Counted from the first letter of the stretch, positions 4,936-14,905 are shown. The stretch is DNA of 50,573 bases from DATJUF01 sp035524095 (GCA_035524095.1 DATKPK010000268.1:1-50573), one strand, 5' to 3'. The notes: generated by a model not told the origin, from the sequence alone. Numbers and translations are program-made.

Positions 4936-7827
4936 ATGTTCTACCGAAGCTGTAGTCGGCTGACGAAGAAAGGGAACCGATCACGACTGGTCCAGTGCGT
5001 CAGCATGCTGGCGCAGGCAGTGATCGCGACACTGGTTATCACGTTCGGCGTGGTGCATGCGCAGGACTATGTCGCGGCCGCCGCCGGCAATGGCAGCCAG
5101 CCGGTGCAACTTAATCCATCCGCGGTGAGTAGTCCTGAATCAGGCACCGGAGGCGCGCCGCAGGGCGGCGGTCTCTTGCGCGACGGACTCCCATCCACCT
5201 TGCAAAATGCCGGCATACCCGGCGCAGCAACTTTGCCCGGCGCAGCAACTACAGCCGATGCCGCAACCATGAATGAGTTGGCGGGCAAGCTGGGGCTCAA
5301 CGCGGACCAATTTGCGGGCCTCAAGAATCGGCTCGCGGACGGCCAGCTTTCCCCGGATGACGTCCAGCAATTGTGTTTGCGCTTCGCCGCACGGCAACTT
5401 GCGCCGAGCGACGTTCAGGCGATTGCCGGTTCGCTGGGAATTAACTTGACTGATCAGCAGCTCGCGCAACTGCAAAGTTGCACCACGATGGGGAGCGGTT
5501 CTGCTACTCAGCTCAGTCAGGAACCGAGGAGCGGGGTACCGAGTCCGTCACGGACGGCGGCGATGCCGCCACCGGAATTATCGTCGATTGAGCGCTCGTT
5601 TCATGCATTGGATTCCGGCGCTCCGCCGGCCGCACCGAGTGCCGCAAATCTAGGCCAGTTCGGCTATACGCTGTTTGAGTCGCGAGTATCGACCTTCGCT
5701 CCGGTCAATGATGTGCCGGTAGGCCGCGATTATGTGATTGGCCCTGGTGACGAGCTGAAAGCTCTGATCTGGGGACGGGTCAATGACAAGCTCGACCTGA
5801 CTGTCCAGCGCGACGGCAGCGTCCTGATTCCAGAGATTGGCCCGCTGCAAGTGGCTGGATTGACTTTTGAGCAGGCCAAAAAACTGATCGAAATGCGCGG
5901 CGAGCAAATCACGGGGGTCCAGGTAGATGTCACGATGGGCCGCTTGCGGACGATCCCGGTGTTCGTGATGGGCGAGGTCCAGCAGCCTGGGGCCTACACG
6001 ATCAGCGCCCTGGCTCACGTTTCTAACGCGCTCGCGGCGTCGGGCGGGATCACCAAGGTCGGCTCGCTGCGGCGAATCGAGCTGCGCCGCGGCAACCAGG
6101 TGGTCAAGGTGATCGATCTGTATGGGATGTTGCTCTATGGCGACACCTCGCAAGACCTGCAGATCGAGCCCAACGACGTGATCTTTGTGCCGGTTATCGG
6201 CAATGTGACCGCTGTCGCAGGCGACGTGAAACGGCCTGGTATCTATGAACTCGCGCAAACCAGCGAGGGTCTCGACGCGGTACTGCGGTTGGCCGGTGGA
6301 ATCAGCGCATTCGGCTACGCCCAACGAGTCCAGGTGGAACGGGTGGAGGATCACGCACAGCGGATCGCGCTTGATGTTGATTTGAATCAGCTCAAAGCAA
6401 CCCATTTCACGATCTCTGATGGCGACCTTGTGAAGGTGTATCCGGTGTTGCCGGAGCAGAAGGACATCGTGGTAGTGCGTGGCAACGTCAACCGTCCGGG
6501 CAATTATCAATGGTATTCCGGGATGCGTGTGGGCGATCTAGTGCGGCAATCCGAGGGAGTGGCACCCGGCACCTTCTTCCGCTACGCGCTGATCCGGCGG
6601 CTCCAGGGGCCCGACAAATCGGTGCGGCTGGTGCCGGTCGATCTGGGGGCCGCGATTGGTGAGATCGGCACTGACGCTGACGTCGAATTACAGTCGCAGG
6701 ATACGCTGACGATCTTCAGCGAAGCGGAAATCAAGGATCTTCCGACCGTGCAGATATTTGGCGAGGTGCGGAATCCGGGCTTTTACGTGCTCGACCGCGC
6801 GATGCGTGTGAGCGACCTGGTCTATCTGGCTGGTGGCCTGAAAGACGACGCCTACACCACACGCGCCGAACTCGCGCGCACTCAGGTGATTGACGGCTCG
6901 AATACCAGCCACAGTTACGTCGATATCAACTTGCATGATGCGCTGGACGGCACCGAAATCGATAATCCGCTGCTCGCACCCAACGATCAGCTATTTGTGC
7001 GCCGGGCCACCGATTGGCATCTGCCGTGGGTCGTGCAGGTCAAGGGGCAGGTAGTAAGGCCCGGCCCTTACTCGATTCACGAAGGCGAACGGCTCGCCTC
7101 ACTGCTGGAGCGATGCGGAGGAATACTGCCGGACGCTTATCCGGCCGGAGCGATTTTCTTGCGTCAGTCAGTCAAGGAAATCGAACAGAAGCGGCTGAAC
7201 GAAGCGCGCCAGCAATTACAGGAGGCAGTTGCGCGCTACCAGCTGATGCCGGCCTCGCTGGAAGATGACAAGAGCTCTAACGTAGATCCGCAGGCGCTCG
7301 AGATGCTGCAAAAGGTGCTCGATCAGACCGAGAGCCAGCAGGCGCAAGGCCGTCTCGTAATCCATCTGCAGCCGCTCGGCGCGTTGGTCAATTCCGATGA
7401 CAACGTGGTGTTGGAAGACCAGGACGAGATTATGATTCCCCGGCGCCCTTCCTCAGTGAACGTGCTGGGGCGCGTCTACAGCCCTAACGCGATCGTTTAC
7501 AACCCCTCGCTCAAGGTCCGCGATTATCTCGAACGGGCAGGCGGTCCAGCCGAGGGCGCCGATACTGATCACATTTTCGTAGTGAAGGCAGACGGTTCGA
7601 TCCTGACGGACGAAGGCCTCAAAAATAACTCACGCAGCACGATGTTCCCGCTGCTACCGGTAATTCAGGGAGGCCTAATGGGTCATCGGCTGGAACCGGG
7701 CGATACGATCTTCGTACCGGAGAAGCTGGTCTATCCGAATAAGATGAAGCTCTACTCGAATATCGCGCAGATTTTCGCGTCGACCGCACAAACCCTGGGA
7801 ATCTTCGCGCTGGCCGCGGGTCTCTAA
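4936..7827 (+). CDS. SLBB-domain polysaccharide export protein (Wza-like, large)
   Basis: Outer-membrane/periplasmic export protein of 963 residues, far longer than Wza (about 380). An N-terminal hydrophobic signal segment ends near residue 42 (VVHAQ). Residues about 110-180 form a helical repeat-like region with LSPDDVQQL and LAPSDVQAI echoes. The Poly_export domain starts near 263 (DYVIGPGDEL). About six SLBB-type repeats follow, each with a G-x-V-x-x-PG-x-Y core: near 345, 430, 515, 608, 703 and 842. A hydrophobic stretch at the C-terminus (about 943-963) could insert in the membrane. AGAGG precedes the ATG. It heads the operon and is expected to form the exit channel for the polysaccharide made by the downstream genes. 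Confidence 0.92.
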   Translation: MFYRSCSRLTKKGNRSRLVQCVSMLAQAVIATLVITFGVVHAQDYVAAAAGNGSQPVQLNPSAVSSPESGTGGAPQGGGLLRDGLPSTLQNAGIPGAATLPGAATTADAATMNELAGKLGLNADQFAGLKNRLADGQLSPDDVQQLCLRFAARQLAPSDVQAIAGSLGINLTDQQLAQLQSCTTMGSGSATQLSQEPRSGVPSPSRTAAMPPPELSSIERSFHALDSGAPPAAPSAANLGQFGYTLFESRVSTFAPVNDVPVGRDYVIGPGDELKALIWGRVNDKLDLTVQRDGSVLIPEIGPLQVAGLTFEQAKKLIEMRGEQITGVQVDVTMGRLRTIPVFVMGEVQQPGAYTISALAHVSNALAASGGITKVGSLRRIELRRGNQVVKVIDLYGMLLYGDTSQDLQIEPNDVIFVPVIGNVTAVAGDVKRPGIYELAQTSEGLDAVLRLAGGISAFGYAQRVQVERVEDHAQRIALDVDLNQLKATHFTISDGDLVKVYPVLPEQKDIVVVRGNVNRPGNYQWYSGMRVGDLVRQSEGVAPGTFFRYALIRRLQGPDKSVRLVPVDLGAAIGEIGTDADVELQSQDTLTIFSEAEIKDLPTVQIFGEVRNPGFYVLDRAMRVSDLVYLAGGLKDDAYTTRAELARTQVIDGSNTSHSYVDINLHDALDGTEIDNPLLAPNDQLFVRRATDWHLPWVVQVKGQVVRPGPYSIHEGERLASLLERCGGILPDAYPAGAIFLRQSVKEIEQKRLNEARQQLQEAVARYQLMPASLEDDKSSNVDPQALEMLQKVLDQTESQQAQGRLVIHLQPLGALVNSDDNVVLEDQDEIMIPRRPSSVNVLGRVYSPNAIVYNPSLKVRDYLERAGGPAEGADTDHIFVVKADGSILTDEGLKNNSRSTMFPLLPVIQGGLMGHRLEPGDTIFVPEKLVYPNKMKLYSNIAQIFASTAQTLGIFALAAGL

Positions 7828-7886
7828 AGGGAACACAGGCCGGCGGTTGGATTTTATCTGCCGCGGCAATCAAAGGGGGATTTCGG

Positions 7887-8609
7887 ATGACCCGCGCCAT
7901 ACACTCCGCAACCGAACGATCGGTCTTGACGATCGTCGTTACAGCTAGCTTGCTGTTCAGCTTCGGACCGCTGCGCATCGCCGGCGCGCAGGAAACGACC
8001 GCCGCGTCCACGATATCCGAAACCGGAAGACAGGAGCGCGTGATGTCATCGGACTTGACTCGAATGGTTCGTGCGGCGGCTTATCTTTACGATCTCGATC
8101 CGGCCTTGATGACGGCAATTGCGCGCGTCGAATCCGGTGACGACCCCGTTGCGGCCTCGTCACGCGGGGCGATTGGCCTGATGCAACTGATGCCGGCTAC
8201 GGCGGCGCGTTTCGGTGTAATCAATCCAGCCGACCCGGTGGAAAATCTGTTGGGAGCCGCGCGGTTTCTGAGCTACTTGCGGCAGTCGGCGGCAACCGGC
8301 CGCACCCTGCCCGAAGTCCTTGCTGCATACAATGCGGGCGAAGGGGCGGTAGCGCATTACGGTGGAATCCCACCCTACCCAGAAACCCAGAGCTATGTGC
8401 GCAAGGTGCTAATCGCGTACCTCACACAGCCAGTGTCGGATGGTGATCCTCGCGATCCCGGCCGCGCGCCATCAACCCGAAAATATTCAGCCAACGACGG
8501 CGCCGCCGAGGACAAGGCCGATCCGTTTCGTCAACTCGAATTGATTCAGCGTAATCGCGCCCTAGCGGCAAAGCCTCGTACCAATGGTAATCAAACGGCG
8601 GGCAAATGA
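7887..8609 (+). CDS. Lytic transglycosylase, SLT-type, secreted
   Basis: Periplasmic peptidoglycan lyase of 240 residues. An N-terminal signal segment spans about 13-35. The SLT domain covers about 62-175 with the catalytic glutamate E82 in IARVESGDDP, the GAIGLMQLMP motif and the LAAYNAGEGAV motif, all canonical for goose-lysozyme-like lytic transglycosylases. The C-terminal 50 residues are hydrophilic and lack a known domain. A GGGGGA Shine-Dalgarno precedes the ATG. The stop overlaps the Wzi-like gene by four bases (ATGA), so the two are co-translated. In this setting it likely opens the peptidoglycan for the export channel, which is inference from the operon. Confidence 0.92.
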   Translation: MTRAIHSATERSVLTIVVTASLLFSFGPLRIAGAQETTAASTISETGRQERVMSSDLTRMVRAAAYLYDLDPALMTAIARVESGDDPVAASSRGAIGLMQLMPATAARFGVINPADPVENLLGAARFLSYLRQSAATGRTLPEVLAAYNAGEGAVAHYGGIPPYPETQSYVRKVLIAYLTQPVSDGDPRDPGRAPSTRKYSANDGAAEDKADPFRQLELIQRNRALAAKPRTNGNQTAGK

Positions 8610-10264
8610 TCAGGAATAGTCAATTCCGATCGCGCTCCAAATGGGCCGCGACTGCTGCTCTGCTGATCATGCTAAGCCTGGTAGCGCGGGCAGCCGCGTC
8701 GACTTACGTGGTGTTTATTCCGCTCGACGATCCGATCTACGACGAACTCGATACACTCGACGGCCTCGGCTTGCTGGACTCCTATCTGCCGGAAGTAAAG
8801 CCGATCAGCCGGGTTGAGGCCGCACGGCTGGTAATCGAAGCGAATAGCAATATCGCGCAGATCAAGTCGCCCGATCCGCTCGCTCTTGCAACGCTCGATG
8901 CGCTGCACTCAGAACTGGCGCTCGAAATTGGATGGCTCGAAGATGATCATGAAGACAACCTGCCGCCGATGGTGCGCCCGGTACAGCGGCTCGCGCTGCA
9001 ATACGTCTATTCGTCGGGCGAGCAGCGCGAGTTCTACGTCGAGAATGCGCATCCGGTCACGGCCAGCGAAGCGACGCCGCTGCTGCCGGACGACAGCGAC
9101 TTGCCATCGGCGAGCGGCAACAACGGGGTCGCTTTGTGGTCGGGATGGGCAGGTTTCGGCGGCTTTCTCAGTGGCTACGCCGAGGCTGCGTATGGCGGTC
9201 CACTGACAGACAGTGCGCAGGCGCCTGATCGCGATCGGATAGTCAATGGTGCCGCGGTCGTCAGCCTCGGCAATCTTGCGATCTCGTATGGCAACGAGGC
9301 GATGCAGTGGGGCGTTGGCTACTACGGTCAACTAGCGCAAAGCGCCAACGCATCGGCGTTTCCGGCGCTGCGTTTCCAGAATATCCATCCGGGCCATCTG
9401 CCGGGCTTTCTGCGCTACCTGGGTTTGATGCGCTACAACGCGTTTCTCGGCCAGCTCGACGATGACCGTGTCTTTGCTCATCCATGGATCGCCGGACAGA
9501 TAGTGGCGCTGAAGCCGTTGCCTAATCTGGACCTAGGCGTCACCCACGCCATCGCCTTCGGTGGCAGCGGTAACGACGACTACGGTATCGGCGGCTTTTT
9601 CGGCCGCGCTACGGGGATAGACACAGGAAATCCCGATGGCGCGAATACTAACTCGAGAGTGAGTGTCTATAGCAAGTTGCGTTTCCCGAGCCTACGCAGC
9701 GCAGAACTTTATGCCGAGATCCTTGGCGAGGACTTCTACCAGCCCTTTGGCAAGAAGCTTGGTCTGAAGCTGCCGTTCAAGTCGCCATCCTATACGCTGG
9801 GCTTGTATGTCCCACGACTGACCTGTGATGGCCTGACTGACGGGCGGCTCGAATGGACACTGCTCGACCGCAACTATTCAACCCATAGCGATTCACTCTA
9901 TTGGACCAACGGCGGCGTATTGATGGGTTATCCGCTCGGGCCGGGAGGGCAACGTCTGGATTGGGGTCTCGGCCGCTGGGTCGCAATGCGCTACAAACTG
10001 AAGAGTGATCTCTACTATGAGTTTCGCGAGCCGCTGGCGGCAGCTGATGCGTCGCTGACCGAGCGTGGCGCCGGCTTCCGCCTTGGGCTCGCGCGAATGC
10101 CGTTCAAGATCAATCGGCTTCAGGGTGCGATAGCAGACTTCGAGCTTGCGGCTGCGGCCGAGTATGTCAGCCACATTAATTATCTCAATACCGATTCAAC
10201 GCGGATGATGCTGATGCTTTCTATTGGACTTGCTCCGCCGAGCGGGGTCTTCGCATGGCGCTGA
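8606..10264 (+). CDS. Capsule assembly Wzi-family outer-membrane protein
   Basis: Predicted outer-membrane beta-barrel of 552 residues. A signal peptide covers about 1-31 (ends VARAAAS). The mature start, with the helix-forming IYDELDTLDGLGLLDSYLPE followed by PISRVEAARLV, is characteristic of Wzi/DUF-type capsule assembly proteins, and the remainder alternates amphipathic strands rich in Tyr, Trp and Gly (for example WSGWAGFGGF, LGRWVAMRY). The last residues (MLSIGLAPPSGVFAWR) form a plausible final strand. Wzi attaches capsule to the outer surface in enterobacteria. Its ATG overlaps the previous stop and its end overlaps the next start by 10 bases, so it is embedded in the operon. Confidence 0.82.
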   Translation: MIRNSQFRSRSKWAATAALLIMLSLVARAAASTYVVFIPLDDPIYDELDTLDGLGLLDSYLPEVKPISRVEAARLVIEANSNIAQIKSPDPLALATLDALHSELALEIGWLEDDHEDNLPPMVRPVQRLALQYVYSSGEQREFYVENAHPVTASEATPLLPDDSDLPSASGNNGVALWSGWAGFGGFLSGYAEAAYGGPLTDSAQAPDRDRIVNGAAVVSLGNLAISYGNEAMQWGVGYYGQLAQSANASAFPALRFQNIHPGHLPGFLRYLGLMRYNAFLGQLDDDRVFAHPWIAGQIVALKPLPNLDLGVTHAIAFGGSGNDDYGIGGFFGRATGIDTGNPDGANTNSRVSVYSKLRFPSLRSAELYAEILGEDFYQPFGKKLGLKLPFKSPSYTLGLYVPRLTCDGLTDGRLEWTLLDRNYSTHSDSLYWTNGGVLMGYPLGPGGQRLDWGLGRWVAMRYKLKSDLYYEFREPLAAADASLTERGAGFRLGLARMPFKINRLQGAIADFELAAAAEYVSHINYLNTDSTRMMLMLSIGLAPPSGVFAWR

Positions 10265-11349
10265 CCAACGGTTATCAGGCAAACGGCAACGGCGCCTTGC
10301 ATTATCCGATTGGTAATGGACGCGCCGATGTGATCGGCGATTCTGACCGGGCAGCGCTTGAGCTGCTGCGCTATTGGAATCTGCTCTGGCGGCGGCGATG
10401 GCTGCTCGGCGGCATCGTGTTGGCCGTGACGCTCGCAGTCGGGCTGGTGACCCGTTTCTATTGCCGCAAATGGTATCGCGCTGAGGCGGTTATCACACCG
10501 CTGGGTCCGGGCGAAGAAGCAGACAGCGGGCTTAGTGACAGCCCGTTTGAAGGGGTCGCCGGGATCAGCGCACTTCTAGGAATCGGAGCTGCGGGCGATA
10601 ACGTAGTGGCTGCCGAGCGTTTCGTCGCGATCATGGAGAGCTATGATTTCGATATCGATTTGATTCAGCGCCACAACCTGGTGCCTTTGCTGACTCAGAA
10701 GCAGGCTTTTTCAGGCTCGCCGGAGGCGCCGACGCCATGGCGGCTGCATCTCCAGCTGAATAGCCGGTTCAACTCCGAATATGATTACCGCACTGGCAAT
10801 CTGACCCTCTATTTCATGGATCCGGATCGCGTGACGGCGCAGCGAATACTGGCCTATTACCTCGAACGGCTGCGTGATCGATTGCGCAACGAAGCGGTGC
10901 GCGAGGCCTCGACCGCATCGCAGTCATTGGCGGAAGAGGTCGCTAAGACGCCGGACGCGCTGCTGCAGAATCAGCTTTACGAATTGATGGCGCGGCAGAT
11001 TCAGCGCGAGAAGCTGGCGCAGGTACAAGCCGATTTCGCGTTCAAAATCGTGGAGCCGCCAGTCGTCCCCGACCACTATTATGCGCCGGTCGCCCGCACA
11101 CGCGCGGCGCTGAGCGGGTTTATCGTGATGCTCCTGCTGACAGCTTGGGCGATTGTGGACGAGTGGCTGCGAGCCGCTAACGCGTCCTTGGCGGCGCTAA
11201 CCAACGGCCACGGCGTAACGCGTCCGTTGGTGATGGCATCAGGGGAAGGAAATGGACGAGGCGAGGACCGTCCGGTGGTAGCAGCCAATATCGACAAGAG
11301 CACCACGGGTTCGGGTGGGTCAGTCAACGGGCACGAGGCAGCCAGCTAA
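10255..11349 (+). CDS. Wzz/PCP-type polysaccharide chain-length determinant
   Basis: Inner-membrane co-polymerase of 364 residues. Membrane segments lie near 46-66 (LLGGIVLAVTLAVGLV) and 283-302 (SGFIVMLLLTAWAIVDEWL), enclosing a periplasmic domain that starts with the YRAEAVITPL segment typical of Wzz. A helical stretch about 195-265 forms the central bundle. There is no Walker-type tyrosine kinase domain, and the C-terminal 60 residues are a Gly/Asn-rich cytoplasmic tail. It overlaps the preceding porin gene by 10 bases and shares one base with the asparagine synthetase start (TAATG). It should set polymer length; the polymerase Wzy it normally works with is not seen in the window. Confidence 0.88.
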   Translation: MALTNGYQANGNGALHYPIGNGRADVIGDSDRAALELLRYWNLLWRRRWLLGGIVLAVTLAVGLVTRFYCRKWYRAEAVITPLGPGEEADSGLSDSPFEGVAGISALLGIGAAGDNVVAAERFVAIMESYDFDIDLIQRHNLVPLLTQKQAFSGSPEAPTPWRLHLQLNSRFNSEYDYRTGNLTLYFMDPDRVTAQRILAYYLERLRDRLRNEAVREASTASQSLAEEVAKTPDALLQNQLYELMARQIQREKLAQVQADFAFKIVEPPVVPDHYYAPVARTRAALSGFIVMLLLTAWAIVDEWLRAANASLAALTNGHGVTRPLVMASGEGNGRGEDRPVVAANIDKSTTGSGGSVNGHEAAS

Positions 11350-13319
11350 TGTGCGGGATTGCCGGCTTCGTGGGCGCCGGAAGGAGGCCCGTGATCGAGC
11401 GCACGATTGATGCGATGACATCCGCCCAGCGTCATCGCGGTCCTGACCACGGCGGAGCGATAGTGATCGGCGCCGGATCAGGGACATTTGTTGCGTTCGG
11501 TAGCCGCCGCCTCGCGATTATCGACCATTCGGCGGCGGGGCGGCAGCCGATGACGAATGCGTCCGCGACCGCATGGATTGTCTTCAATGGCGAGATCTAT
11601 AACTTCGCTGCGTTGCGCGCCGAACTTACCGGCGCCGGTTACGTGTTTCAATCGCGCACCGATACAGAGGTGGTGCTGCACGGCTACGAAGCATGGGGGA
11701 CGGAAGGCCTGTTGCGGCGGCTGCGGGGGATGTTCGCGTTCGCGATCTGGGATGTACGCCGGCGCCGGTTGCTGATCGCACGTGATCGGCTAGGAGAAAA
11801 GCCACTCTATTACGCGCTGGCGCGGGGACGGTTGCTATTTGCGTCTGAGCTGCGCGCGATTGTTGCGTCGGGATTGGTTGAATGCGCCTTGAGCCCCGCC
11901 GGGACCTACGCCTACCTTGCGCTAGGCTCAGTGCCAGCTCCACTTACGATCGCCGAGCCGATCAGGGCGCTGGAGCCCGGTCAGTATGCAGTCATGACGA
12001 GTGGTCATCTGGACGTTACGCGCTACTGGAGTCTCGAAGAGGCGGCCAGCGAACGCTTGTCGGTCACGGTGACGGAAAATCAGGCAGTCGAGCATCTGCG
12101 AGAACTTGTGAGGGAGGCGGTCGCGATGCGAACTGTGAGCGAGGTGCCGGCAGGAGTCTTTTTGTCGGGTGGAATCGACTCCAGCGCGGTGTTGGCCGCG
12201 GCCCGAGCCAGTTCTTCGGGAGGTCTTAAAGCGCATACGCTGGTTTTTCCCGAAGAGCCGGGCGGCGAGGTGCAATGGGCACGAATGGCCGCGCAGCGCT
12301 CGGGGGCAGATCTGATCGAACATCCCCTAACCGCGCGGGCTCTCGTGGAGGAGTTGCCAAGGATCGCCGCGGCGATCGATCAACCTTCGATCGATGGCAT
12401 AAATACTTATTTCATTGCCAAATACGCGCGCGCTGCGGGAACGGTCGTCGCGCTGTCGGGGCTCGGTGGTGACGAACTATTCGGCGGCTACGACTCTTTT
12501 GCAAGGGTTCCGGCGCTGATTCGGGCGGGAACCGCTCTTAGCGTAATAGCGCCGGCTGGACGACTGCTTACGCGGCTGCTGGGTAACGGCGATGGAACCT
12601 CGCGCGCGGCTCGTTTGCGGGATTATTTCAAAGGCGACCCGTCTTTGCCTCGTGCCTATTTCGCCGTGCGTGGCCTGTTGAACGATCGGGTCAGCGCGAC
12701 TCTTCTCGACCGGGATTTCTGGGCGGCCGGCCGCTGCCAATTCGATACTCTAAATTACCTTGGCAGCATCCCAGGTATAGGGACGGACACCGCGAGTGCA
12801 GTCTCTTTGCTCGAACTCCAAGTCTATATGCATAACCAATTGCTGCGTGACACGGACGTCACGAGCATGGCGCACGGCGTAGAGGTTCGGTGTCCGCTGA
12901 TTGATCACGAACTAGCGGAGTTCGCGGCAGCGTTGCCATCGGAATGGAAATTCCGCGGGCGGCCGAAGGCCCTGCTAGTGCGGGCGTTGGGCGATTGGAT
13001 TCCGCCCGAGATGGCGAATCGGCGCAAAGTGGGCTTCACGCTGCCGTTTGAACGCTGGCTGCGCGGCGAACTGAAAACGCCGATAACCGATTTATTGAAC
13101 AGTTCGGATGGGGATGACGTAGTTGATCGGATCGGCGCGCTTGCATTGTGGACTGCCTTTCGGCGTGGCCGGATCCATTGGTCGCGTATCTGGGCGGTCG
13201 TGATGCTGCGACTGTGGCTGCGTGAGTTCCAGCAGCCCCTACCAGCGCGAGAAAAAGATCTTGAGCAGGATAGAGCAATCATCGCAAATGAGACTTCGCC
13301 GATGGCGTCGAATCCGTGA
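11349..13319 (+). CDS. asnB: Asparagine synthetase, glutamine-hydrolysing
   Basis: ATP-dependent amidotransferase of 656 residues. The N-terminal glutaminase domain begins with the catalytic Cys2 (MCGIAGFVG) and covers about 1-215, including FNGEIYN and the RTDTEVVLHGYE region. The synthetase domain contains the PP-loop SGGIDSS near residue 273 and the GLGGDELFGGY motif. Length fits the AsnB family. In surface-glycan loci such proteins often amidate sugar carboxylates rather than make free asparagine; whether this one does is inference from context. Its start shares a base with the Wzz stop and its stop overlaps the next gene start (GTGA). Confidence 0.92.
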   Translation: MCGIAGFVGAGRRPVIERTIDAMTSAQRHRGPDHGGAIVIGAGSGTFVAFGSRRLAIIDHSAAGRQPMTNASATAWIVFNGEIYNFAALRAELTGAGYVFQSRTDTEVVLHGYEAWGTEGLLRRLRGMFAFAIWDVRRRRLLIARDRLGEKPLYYALARGRLLFASELRAIVASGLVECALSPAGTYAYLALGSVPAPLTIAEPIRALEPGQYAVMTSGHLDVTRYWSLEEAASERLSVTVTENQAVEHLRELVREAVAMRTVSEVPAGVFLSGGIDSSAVLAAARASSSGGLKAHTLVFPEEPGGEVQWARMAAQRSGADLIEHPLTARALVEELPRIAAAIDQPSIDGINTYFIAKYARAAGTVVALSGLGGDELFGGYDSFARVPALIRAGTALSVIAPAGRLLTRLLGNGDGTSRAARLRDYFKGDPSLPRAYFAVRGLLNDRVSATLLDRDFWAAGRCQFDTLNYLGSIPGIGTDTASAVSLLELQVYMHNQLLRDTDVTSMAHGVEVRCPLIDHELAEFAAALPSEWKFRGRPKALLVRALGDWIPPEMANRRKVGFTLPFERWLRGELKTPITDLLNSSDGDDVVDRIGALALWTAFRRGRIHWSRIWAVVMLRLWLREFQQPLPAREKDLEQDRAIIANETSPMASNP

Positions 13320-14905
13320 GCGAGGGGTTGACCGCCACTGCGAATGCCGCCGCTTCTGCTACATCGCCGATGACCGTGGCCCATCGAAGACTTTCACGCA
13401 ACATGCTTTGGAGCTATGCGGCCTGGAGCGCGTCGGCATTCGCACCGCTGGTAACGGTGCCGTTTTGCGTACGTTATCTCGGCGATCAGCTATACGGCGA
13501 ATGGCTGGTTATCATGAGTCTCACGGCCTACCTGAGCTTGACGAATCTGGGTATCGCTCAGACTGTGGGGAACCGAGTTGCCGAGGCGATGGCATACAAG
13601 CGCCGGGACCAAGTCGCGACACTCGTGGCGACCGGCTTTTGGACTTACGTGGCAGTCGCGATGGGATTAATCGCGACGCTGTTACTTGGAACTCCCGTGA
13701 TCGCTCATCGGTGGCTCCAAACTGCGCCAGCCGCGCGTTCTGCGTTCATTGTATACGTCACACTGATCGCGCTGGCGATGCCGTGGAAAATCTACCAAGT
13801 CACGCTCCGCGGCTTTGAGCGAGTCGATTGCGAACAGATGCTCGACGCGAGTAGTACACTCGCACGGACGATCCTCACTGTGACGGCTCTGATCGCTGGT
13901 TTCAAACTTGCCGCGATCACGCTGGTGAACGGTTGCTCGAGCCTGATAGCTGGCCTACTCGCCTATCTGATCGCGAAACGTATCGGGGGCAAAACCAGGC
14001 CTTTGCTGACGTGCTTCTCTTGGCGGTGCCTGCGGTCCTTATTACATCCGAGCGCCGCGTTTCTGGCTTTGCAGGCCGGATCCACTTTGACTCTGGGTAT
14101 CGACAACCTCGTTATTGGAGCTGCACTCGGGGGCGCCGCCGTGACGCGTTACGCCGTGTCTTTTCGGTTGATTTGGATGGCAGCGCTGATCTTCACCGTG
14201 GCTGTCAATGCGGCGATGCCAATGATCACCGGCCGCTATGCGTTGGCGCAACGGGCCGTGCTCACGCGCTATTACCCGATCGCGATGCGTGTTGGAATCC
14301 TGTTCGCGACTTGCGGCGCGATGCTCTTGTGGACTGCGGGTCCGCGCTTGATTGAGTTATGGGCAGGACCGGGAGTCTTTCCGGGCCCTCGCGTTTTTGC
14401 GATGCAAATCGCCCTGTTTGTAATCCTGGTGGTAACGGCGCCGTCAACTGGAATTCTGGTTGCGACCACAAACCATTACCGCTACGCCGCTAGCACCATT
14501 ATTGAAGGGCTCCTCAACCTGACGCTGTCATTGATGTGGGTCCGCCATTACGGTCTGGCGGGTGTGATCGGCGGTACGATCGTCGCGTCGCTACTGACTA
14601 CTTCGTGGTATGTGAGCGTCACAGCGCCTGGAGTGATCGGTCTCGGGCGCGTCCACTTGCTGCGTGAATTGGCAGTCCCGGTGGCGATCAGTATTGCAGC
14701 ACTTGTTGCGATATTAGCGGCAAGCCACTCGGCGAACTCATTCGCGAACCTCGCGATTGCATGCACGGTCACGGGATCGGTTCTGCTGGCCTATCTCGCG
14801 TTGGTTTTTGACGCGACTGAGCGACGAGCGATCAGCGGCTTTTTGGCTGGCGCATTTAGTATCGGAACCGTTGGCGGGTGGCTCCCCGTACGCGCCGATG
14901 AATAG
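13316..14905 (+). CDS. Wzx-like lipid-linked oligosaccharide flippase
   Basis: Integral membrane protein of 529 residues with about 12-14 hydrophobic helices, of the MATE/MOP polysaccharide exporter group. The early segment SRNMLWSYAAWSASAFAPLVT followed by YLGDQLYGEWLV is typical of Wzx/RfbX N-termini. It should move undecaprenyl-linked oligosaccharide across the inner membrane. The start is GTG at 13316, overlapping the asnB stop by four bases; no better start exists. Its stop overlaps the next glycosyltransferase by eight bases. No Wzy-like protein with the same membrane character was found nearby. Confidence 0.88.
   Translation: MSEGLTATANAAASATSPMTVAHRRLSRNMLWSYAAWSASAFAPLVTVPFCVRYLGDQLYGEWLVIMSLTAYLSLTNLGIAQTVGNRVAEAMAYKRRDQVATLVATGFWTYVAVAMGLIATLLLGTPVIAHRWLQTAPAARSAFIVYVTLIALAMPWKIYQVTLRGFERVDCEQMLDASSTLARTILTVTALIAGFKLAAITLVNGCSSLIAGLLAYLIAKRIGGKTRPLLTCFSWRCLRSLLHPSAAFLALQAGSTLTLGIDNLVIGAALGGAAVTRYAVSFRLIWMAALIFTVAVNAAMPMITGRYALAQRAVLTRYYPIAMRVGILFATCGAMLLWTAGPRLIELWAGPGVFPGPRVFAMQIALFVILVVTAPSTGILVATTNHYRYAASTIIEGLLNLTLSLMWVRHYGLAGVIGGTIVASLLTTSWYVSVTAPGVIGLGRVHLLRELAVPVAISIAALVAILAASHSANSFANLAIACTVTGSVLLAYLALVFDATERRAISGFLAGAFSIGTVGGWLPVRADE

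Noticed and set aside
5650..6510. Long minus-strand open frame (286 codons)
   Set aside because: Antisense to the SLBB export gene; His/Asp/Arg-rich product without any domain.
14757..14897. N-terminal extension of the first glycosyltransferase
   Set aside because: The 47 extra codons lie inside the flippase gene and do not resemble a glycosyltransferase N-terminus; ATG 14898 fits the fold.
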